From the NCBI GenBank assembly GCA_964632005.1, contig CAZWAP010000045.1, forward strand, positions 1 to 18,740: a stretch of 18,740 nucleotides of DNA, written 5' to 3'. Position 1 is the first letter of the stretch. Each line of letters starts with the position of its first letter. The position numbers and the translations under genes were made by a program. The notes under the pieces were generated by a model. The model ran no database searches, was not told the origin of the DNA, and saw nothing but the letters and a program-made list of their open reading frames with translations. This document shows, piece after piece, positions 14,387-18,740 of this stretch. This DNA comes from CAZWAP01 sp964632005. Its GTDB lineage: Bacteria; Planctomycetota; Phycisphaerae; Sedimentisphaerales; Anaerobacaceae.

Positions 14387-15487
14387 ATGAGGATACTGCA
14401 TGTAATAGGAAGCTTGGGCTGTGGGGGGGCCCAAGTGGTTCTTAAGAATATTGTCGAGAACATGGATAGCGAAGAAGTGAGCTCCTACGTATATCCCTTG
14501 CGGCCCGGAAACGTGCTCATCCCGATCGAGGGGGAGGTAATAACAGGCCCACGACGTAATTATGACCCGCGCAAGTTTTTCACCATTCTGAAGTTGTGTA
14601 AAAAACACAAGATAGATATTTTGGTAGCCCACCTGACAAAGCCGATCATGGGATGTTTGCTCGCAAGCTTTCTTCGCAAGTGCAAACTTATCGTATACGA
14701 GCATGGCCCAGTTTTTGAGAAGGGACTGCAATACACTCTTTACAGGCTCGTCCTAAGACTCCTCTGGCGGCGAGTGGCGGTATTTGTTGCCGTGTCCAAG
14801 TATATGTCTGATTATCTTGTAGAAAAAATCGGAATCGCGCCAGAACGAATCAGAGTTATTCCCAACGCCGTCCAGTTCGCTGTTTTTGACCCTCAACGCA
14901 CATCACGTAAGCTAATCAGAAAACAGCTTGGAGTTTCGGATAACAACATCGCCCTGGGATTTGTCGGCCGCCTCAACCAGATAAAAGGGCCGGACCTCCT
15001 AATAAAGGCTACCGCCCTGCTTTTGGAACAGACTGCTCGCTACGTTGCCGTGTTCGCAGGGGACGGGCCGCAACGGAAATCTCTTGAAAGACTCGCGCGG
15101 CAGCTTAACGTCCACGAGCGAGTTAGATTTCTCGGTTTCCGGGACGACGTTGCGCAGGTAATGGCGGCGTTTGATATTGGCATCGTGCCCTCGCGTCAGG
15201 AATCATTCGGGATCGTCTGTCTGGAGCTTATGAGGATGAACGTCCCCGTTATATCCTCGGGCGCGGGCGGAATGGCCGAGTATATCACTGACGGCCAGAC
15301 AGGCTTGATCTTGAGGGAGAATACGCCCAGCGAGATTTGCCGGTGTGTCGAGCGGATAGTAAATGACCAGCATTTGCGCCGACGTTTGATTGAAGCTGGC
15401 CGCAGGCTGGTGGAACAATTCAGCGTAGAACAATACGTAAAAACGACGCAGGCAGTATACGAAGAAGTCTTGCAGAAAAACCCCTGA
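14387..15487 (+). CDS. GT4 glycosyltransferase C
   Basis: 366 aa from the ATG at 14387, preferred over the ATG at 14381 because GGTGGA (14375-14380) would touch the earlier codon but lies 6 bases from the later one. MRILHVIGSLGCGGAQVVL is the typical GT4 start with its Gly-rich acceptor loop. RIRVIPNAVQFAVFDP (155-170), LGFVGRLNQIKGPDLLIKA (190-208) and FAGDGPQRKSLERLA (223-237) mark the donor domain. QESFGIVCLE carries the E-x7-E pair (Glu272, Glu280). It lies 38 bases after GT4 B in the same direction and is clearly a separate, not duplicated, enzyme. Sugar specificity unknown. Confidence 0.9.
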   Translation: MRILHVIGSLGCGGAQVVLKNIVENMDSEEVSSYVYPLRPGNVLIPIEGEVITGPRRNYDPRKFFTILKLCKKHKIDILVAHLTKPIMGCLLASFLRKCKLIVYEHGPVFEKGLQYTLYRLVLRLLWRRVAVFVAVSKYMSDYLVEKIGIAPERIRVIPNAVQFAVFDPQRTSRKLIRKQLGVSDNNIALGFVGRLNQIKGPDLLIKATALLLEQTARYVAVFAGDGPQRKSLERLARQLNVHERVRFLGFRDDVAQVMAAFDIGIVPSRQESFGIVCLELMRMNVPVISSGAGGMAEYITDGQTGLILRENTPSEICRCVERIVNDQHLRRRLIEAGRRLVEQFSVEQYVKTTQAVYEEVLQKNP

Positions 15488-15566
15488 GACAGAAACTGTT
15501 CATGCATGCGGCCGCCTCTTGACAAGGGTCGCCTTGCAGTACCAGTGTGAGGTTTCGTTAAAACCA

Positions 15567-16400
15567 ATGGCGAGCACGGATAAAGTAACATTCAACATAA
15601 GAGCCCACGATAGAGTCGTACGCAGGTATGAGAAAATCCATGATGAGATATTTAACGATATCGAACAGGATCGTTTACGTAATGCTCTTGAAGAAGCAGT
15701 CAAAGCCATCAGATCCGGCAAAACGGATTTGCGAGCCCTGGACGTGGGCTGTGGGTCAGGTAACGTTACACGACACCTTATCGACCTGGGCCTCTACACG
15801 GTCTCCGGCGATGTCTCGCGCAAGTTTCTCGAGCTAATAGAACTGAAATTCTCAGGCACGGGACTCTGTAGAAGCCTTGAACTCAATGGGCGAGATTTGA
15901 CAAATATTGACGACTCCACATTTGATCTCGTGGCCGCATATTCCGTTCTGCACCACGTCCCCGATTACCTGCATCTGGTGAAGGAAATGTGCCGGGTTTT
16001 GAAACGCGGTGGAGTCATCTACCTGGACCATGAGGCGAATGAAAGTCGTTATAGCAGACCCAGGGAGTATGTTGAGTTCCTAAAGGCTGCGACGAGCAAG
16101 AGCGCTATGGTGCGAAAATACCTGCGCCTGTTGTTCAGCTTTCAATTCTATGTCAACTTAGCCAGGAAGCGAGTCAATCCCAGGTATGCGAGCGAGGGTG
16201 ATATTCACGTGTGGCCAGACGACCGTATTGAGTGGCACAAGATCGAGAGATTGTTGGCTGCAGCTGATTTTGAAATCATTATCAAGAGAGACTACTTGGC
16301 ATACAGAAGCTCTTACCGAAAAGAGATTTACCATTTGTACAAGGACAAGTGTACCGACACTGCAGTTCTAATTGCGAGAAAGCAACAGCATCGCTCCTAA
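15567..16400 (+). CDS. Class I SAM-dependent methyltransferase, first of two
   Basis: 277 aa from the ATG at 15567; an upstream in-frame TTG at 15519 would add 16 unconvincing residues, while GAGG at 15549-15552 sits a little far (14 bases) from the ATG, so the start is uncertain. Motif I is LDVGCGSGN (58-66), the SAM-binding loop. FDLVAAYSVLHHVPDY and RVLKRGGVIYLDHE are motifs of the Methyltransf_11/25 fold. The C-terminal third has no membrane helix and a basic, aromatic segment (YLRLLFSFQFYVNLARKRVN) that may form the acceptor lid. In a glycan cluster it probably methylates a sugar or a lipid-linked intermediate; small-molecule or quinone-type substrates are less likely from context. Substrate unknown. 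Confidence 0.85.
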   Translation: MASTDKVTFNIRAHDRVVRRYEKIHDEIFNDIEQDRLRNALEEAVKAIRSGKTDLRALDVGCGSGNVTRHLIDLGLYTVSGDVSRKFLELIELKFSGTGLCRSLELNGRDLTNIDDSTFDLVAAYSVLHHVPDYLHLVKEMCRVLKRGGVIYLDHEANESRYSRPREYVEFLKAATSKSAMVRKYLRLLFSFQFYVNLARKRVNPRYASEGDIHVWPDDRIEWHKIERLLAAADFEIIIKRDYLAYRSSYRKEIYHLYKDKCTDTAVLIARKQQHRS

Positions 16401-16413
16401 ATCGGGTGGCTGC

Positions 16414-17181
16414 ATGAAAGGTTCAGCGAGCATGAAAAACAAGATCAAAGCCTTCTTCGACGAAGCGGCTATTAACCGAAGTGAAAGGATGGCCCGCAAC
16501 CTCATTGTCGAGTATGAGCAAATTGTGCGCTCACAAATGGTTATCTCGATGGTCGACGCAAAACCAGGCGAGCTGATTCTCGATGCGGGCTGTGGAAACG
16601 GAAGGGACTTGATTGAGCTGGCCCCGAGAAGGTGCAAGTGCATAGGTGTTGACTTTTCCCCGAATATGATAGAAGAGGCCCGGAAGGAACTGTCGAAACA
16701 CAACCTATGCGGAGTTGAACTGGAAGTCGGCGATCTCACAAATCTAAGATTCCCCGACGGGACTTTCGATAAAGTCTACGCCAGCGAAGTGCTTGAACAC
16801 ATCCCCGACTACCACAAGGCAATTTCGGAAATGGGGAGAATTCTCAAGCCCGGAGGTTGTCTCGTGATTACAGTGCCCAATAAACACAGCCTGTATGGCT
16901 TCGAACGCTACATTATCCGCAAGATTCTCAGGCTCGGGCCGCGTCATCCGTACGACAAATGGAAGACGCATAAGGAGCTGGCGTTTGCTCTCGAGAACAA
17001 CGGATTCGAGATCGTCCAGTCGGCAGGCATATGTTACATACCGGGGGCTCTCATATCGTACCGTTTGCCTAATGTTTTGAAAAAGCTCCTAATCGCCGTA
17101 GTTCGCAGGTTGGAGCCGTGGCTTAGCAAAACATTCCCCAAAAGCGGCTATTGCCTCGCCATAAAGGCCATAAAGAAGTAG
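16414..17181 (+). CDS. Class I SAM-dependent methyltransferase, second of two
   Basis: 255 aa from the ATG at 16414, preceded by GGGTGG at 16404-16409 (4 bases spacing); ATG 16432 with AAAGG is an alternative. It starts 13 bases after the previous methyltransferase. Motif I ILDAGCGNGRD (55-65), motif II IGVDFSPNMIEEA (77-89), YASEVLEHIPDYHKAISEM and RILKPGGCLVITVPN identify a Methyltransf_11-type enzyme of the UbiE/COQ5-like group often found in O-antigen and capsule clusters. The C-terminal part (RHPYDKWKTHKELAFALENN) is the usual acceptor-side helix seen in such sugar or lipid methyltransferases. It ends 8 bases from the convergent flippase gene. Methyl acceptor unknown. Confidence 0.87.
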   Translation: MKGSASMKNKIKAFFDEAAINRSERMARNLIVEYEQIVRSQMVISMVDAKPGELILDAGCGNGRDLIELAPRRCKCIGVDFSPNMIEEARKELSKHNLCGVELEVGDLTNLRFPDGTFDKVYASEVLEHIPDYHKAISEMGRILKPGGCLVITVPNKHSLYGFERYIIRKILRLGPRHPYDKWKTHKELAFALENNGFEIVQSAGICYIPGALISYRLPNVLKKLLIAVVRRLEPWLSKTFPKSGYCLAIKAIKK

Positions 17182-17189
17182 CCACCCGA

Positions 17190-18458
17190 CTATTCCCAAA
17201 GCAATTTTCTGAGCCTTACCCTGAAGTAGATCTCGAACACTACGGCTTGGCAGAAATACCCTATTGTCGTCGCTACAGCGGCGCCGAGTGCGCCGATAAT
17301 AGGCACCAGGAGTATGTCTAAAGCCACATTTAGCAAAACTTGAAAAACGTTAACGGTTTGGTGAAACCTGTATCGCTTGAGGCAATTAAGAACAGGGATG
17401 TAAAACACGGTGTAAAGCATCGCCAAGGAGCCTACGAGTAAGATTCTCAGGACCCCTACCGAATTCCTGTAATCCGGCCCGAAAAGGTTAAGAATCTGGG
17501 GCGCAAGAAGAAAGATCACGCCTATGCAGATAAGGCCGATCAAGAATATCCTCGGCCTCTTCTTAAAGAGGTAATTTTTCATCTTAGTGCTGTCGCCAAC
17601 GTGCCGACTGACAAAAGGCAAAAAATAAGAGTTCAGGGTCAACGACAGCATGACAACCCCCTTGAAGATTTGATATGCCAAGTTGTATGTGCCAATTTCG
17701 GCCATCGAAGTAAACAATCTAAGAACGAGGTTATCGCCCCAGTTCACGAAGTAAATCGCCATCCCGCCGAGGACTATCCACTTGGAAAAGTTAAAAGTGT
17801 CCCTAAGACACTGTCTGTCAAAAGCGAAAGGGAGTATTTGGTTGAAATCAATACTCGTGAGGGATATTACCAAAACCGGAAGTGCTGACAGAAAATAGGC
17901 AAAAAAGACCGTTCTCAGGTTGGTTCTCTGGGTCAAGTAGAACACGAGAATAAAGCCCAAAGTCAGACTACCGAAAACCAGTTCTACAGCTGACTTCTTT
18001 ATCCTCTGATTCAGCGCCATGAACAGGTTGCACACAAAAGTATTGATTGCCACTCCAACAAAAGCCAGAAGCACAAAGAGCAAGTCCCAGGCGCTGATCT
18101 TTGCAAAAGCCATGATATACTTGCTTAATGGAAGTATTATGCATAGCAACAAGCAGAAGGTGGCAACCAAGAATACGCATTGTGTGGTGAACGCTTTGTT
18201 TATCTTCCCAGTTCGCGTTTTTTCCTGATTAGCAAACACGATAAAAGGTGCCTGACCTGAAGAGATCAGGAGCGAGGTAAAAAAGAACACTATCATCTTG
18301 GCCAGTGCAAACCTTCCAAACGCGTCCGCTGAGAACACTTTTGCAACAATCAGCGGCACAAGTATCCCCACTCCCAACGCCACAGCCTGCAACGACGTAA
18401 AGGCAATCAGCGTCCTGCCCTGGCCAAGCTCTCGTCTTATCTTTTGCCATACAACCAT
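17190..18458 (-). CDS. Polysaccharide (Wzx-type) flippase
   Basis: About 422 aa if started at ATG 18458-18456; the frame is open upstream to 18515, but those 19 residues look non-native, and no strong ribosome-binding site decides. Twelve or so hydrophobic helices run through the protein. The start (TLIAFTSLQAVALGVGILVP, then LIVAKVFSADAFGRFALAK) is characteristic of the polysaccharide exporter/MOP superfamily (Polysacc_synt). These proteins flip undecaprenyl-linked oligosaccharides across the inner membrane. It is the only export gene seen for this cluster, encoded on the opposite strand and converging with the second methyltransferase. Base composition looks more AT-rich than the GT2/GT-C genes, as is common for Wzx genes. 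The glycan carried is unknown, and no Wzy polymerase, ligase or Wza/Wzc gene is present in the window. Confidence 0.88.
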   Translation of the reverse strand: MVVWQKIRRELGQGRTLIAFTSLQAVALGVGILVPLIVAKVFSADAFGRFALAKMIVFFFTSLLISSGQAPFIVFANQEKTRTGKINKAFTTQCVFLVATFCLLLCIILPLSKYIMAFAKISAWDLLFVLLAFVGVAINTFVCNLFMALNQRIKKSAVELVFGSLTLGFILVFYLTQRTNLRTVFFAYFLSALPVLVISLTSIDFNQILPFAFDRQCLRDTFNFSKWIVLGGMAIYFVNWGDNLVLRLFTSMAEIGTYNLAYQIFKGVVMLSLTLNSYFLPFVSRHVGDSTKMKNYLFKKRPRIFLIGLICIGVIFLLAPQILNLFGPDYRNSVGVLRILLVGSLAMLYTVFYIPVLNCLKRYRFHQTVNVFQVLLNVALDILLVPIIGALGAAVATTIGYFCQAVVFEIYFRVRLRKLLWE

Positions 18459-18515
18459 ACAGCTATCAGGATACCACAACTTCCCGACCCGTCCAACCGC
18501 CGCCCTCCGTTTCAC

Positions 18516-18740
18516 CGGCGGAAAAGCACCCCAGGTTCCCCGAAACCCTGTCCAGTTCCATGCTCCGGCTCATCCTAAGCCCACTGGAGCATCTCTTCGA
18601 CACAATTAAGGTACTAAGATGCAAGGAAAACGGCGGCTGGCGTAACTTTGTTTCCGTAAATCGGGTATGGCCAGCGTCTGCCGGAGCGAAGGCGAGCGTA
18701 GCGAGCCGGAGCGACAGCACACGCGAAAAACGCTTGAAAA
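18516..18740. other. Right-hand non-coding end with short direct repeats
   Basis: No convincing gene. An open frame on the minus strand (18720-18466) has no ribosome-binding site and a product of low-complexity appearance that overlaps the flippase upstream region. GCCGGAGCGA occurs twice (18680-18689 and 18705-18714) within a GC-rich stretch of GCGAGC-like units. A promoter for the flippase should lie here; none was recognised. Confidence 0.45.

Noticed and set aside
18680..18714. Short GCCGGAGCGA direct repeats as a possible CRISPR or att site
   Set aside because: There are only two 10-base copies 25 bases apart in a GC-rich simple stretch, with no spacer pattern, cas gene or recombinase nearby.
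18466..18720. 84-codon open frame on the minus strand at the right end
   Set aside because: It has no ribosome-binding site, no recognisable motif, and low-complexity GC-rich composition; it overlaps the region expected to hold the flippase promoter.

Overview
The window looks like a chromosomal segment of a member of the phylum Planctomycetota, perhaps class Phycisphaerae (the class is a guess). The phylum call rests on a DUF1549/DUF1553, DUF1501 and PPC-domain gene trio typical of that phylum, and on an integrase tail of the kind common in its genomes. The sequence contains one 100-N scaffold gap (1592-1691).

Layout. 1-74: start of an IS3-family transposase OrfA, reading off the left edge on the minus strand. 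239-5425: a plus-strand operon with a good promoter, encoding a secreted DUF1549/DUF1553 protein (3' end lost in the gap), a DUF1501 protein (5' end lost in the gap) and an 825-aa secreted protein with two PPC domains. It ends in a strong stem-loop. 5477-6013 is a recombination scar: the C-terminal tail of a probable GH29 alpha-L-fucosidase (minus strand) abuts the C-terminal quarter of a tyrosine integrase (plus strand). The integrase frame runs into an intact tRNA-Val(CAC), the classic arrangement of an integrative element at a tRNA 3' end. 6322-7072: two leader hairpins, a strong ribosome-binding site and a secreted beta-propeller-like gene broken by two frameshifts and lacking its proper 3' end, then a hairpin-rich spacer.

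7153-18458 is a surface-polysaccharide cluster. It holds a GT2 polyprenyl-phosphate glycosyltransferase, two multi-membrane GT-C glycosyltransferases with very basic N-terminal tails, three GT4 glycosyltransferases and two SAM-dependent methyltransferases, all on the plus strand. A Wzx-type flippase follows on the minus strand. The likely logic is assembly of a lipid-linked glycan by the GT4 enzymes, methyl decoration, export by the flippase, and periplasmic addition of sugars by the GT-C enzymes using the polyprenyl-phosphate sugar made by the GT2 enzyme. Base composition appears to drop toward the flippase end, as in many horizontally shuffled glycan loci.

No CRISPR array, toxin-antitoxin pair, phage structural gene or complete mobile element was found. 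The most informative part is the tRNA-Val scar. The most functionally open genes are the DUF1549/DUF1501/PPC trio and the paired GT-C enzymes.
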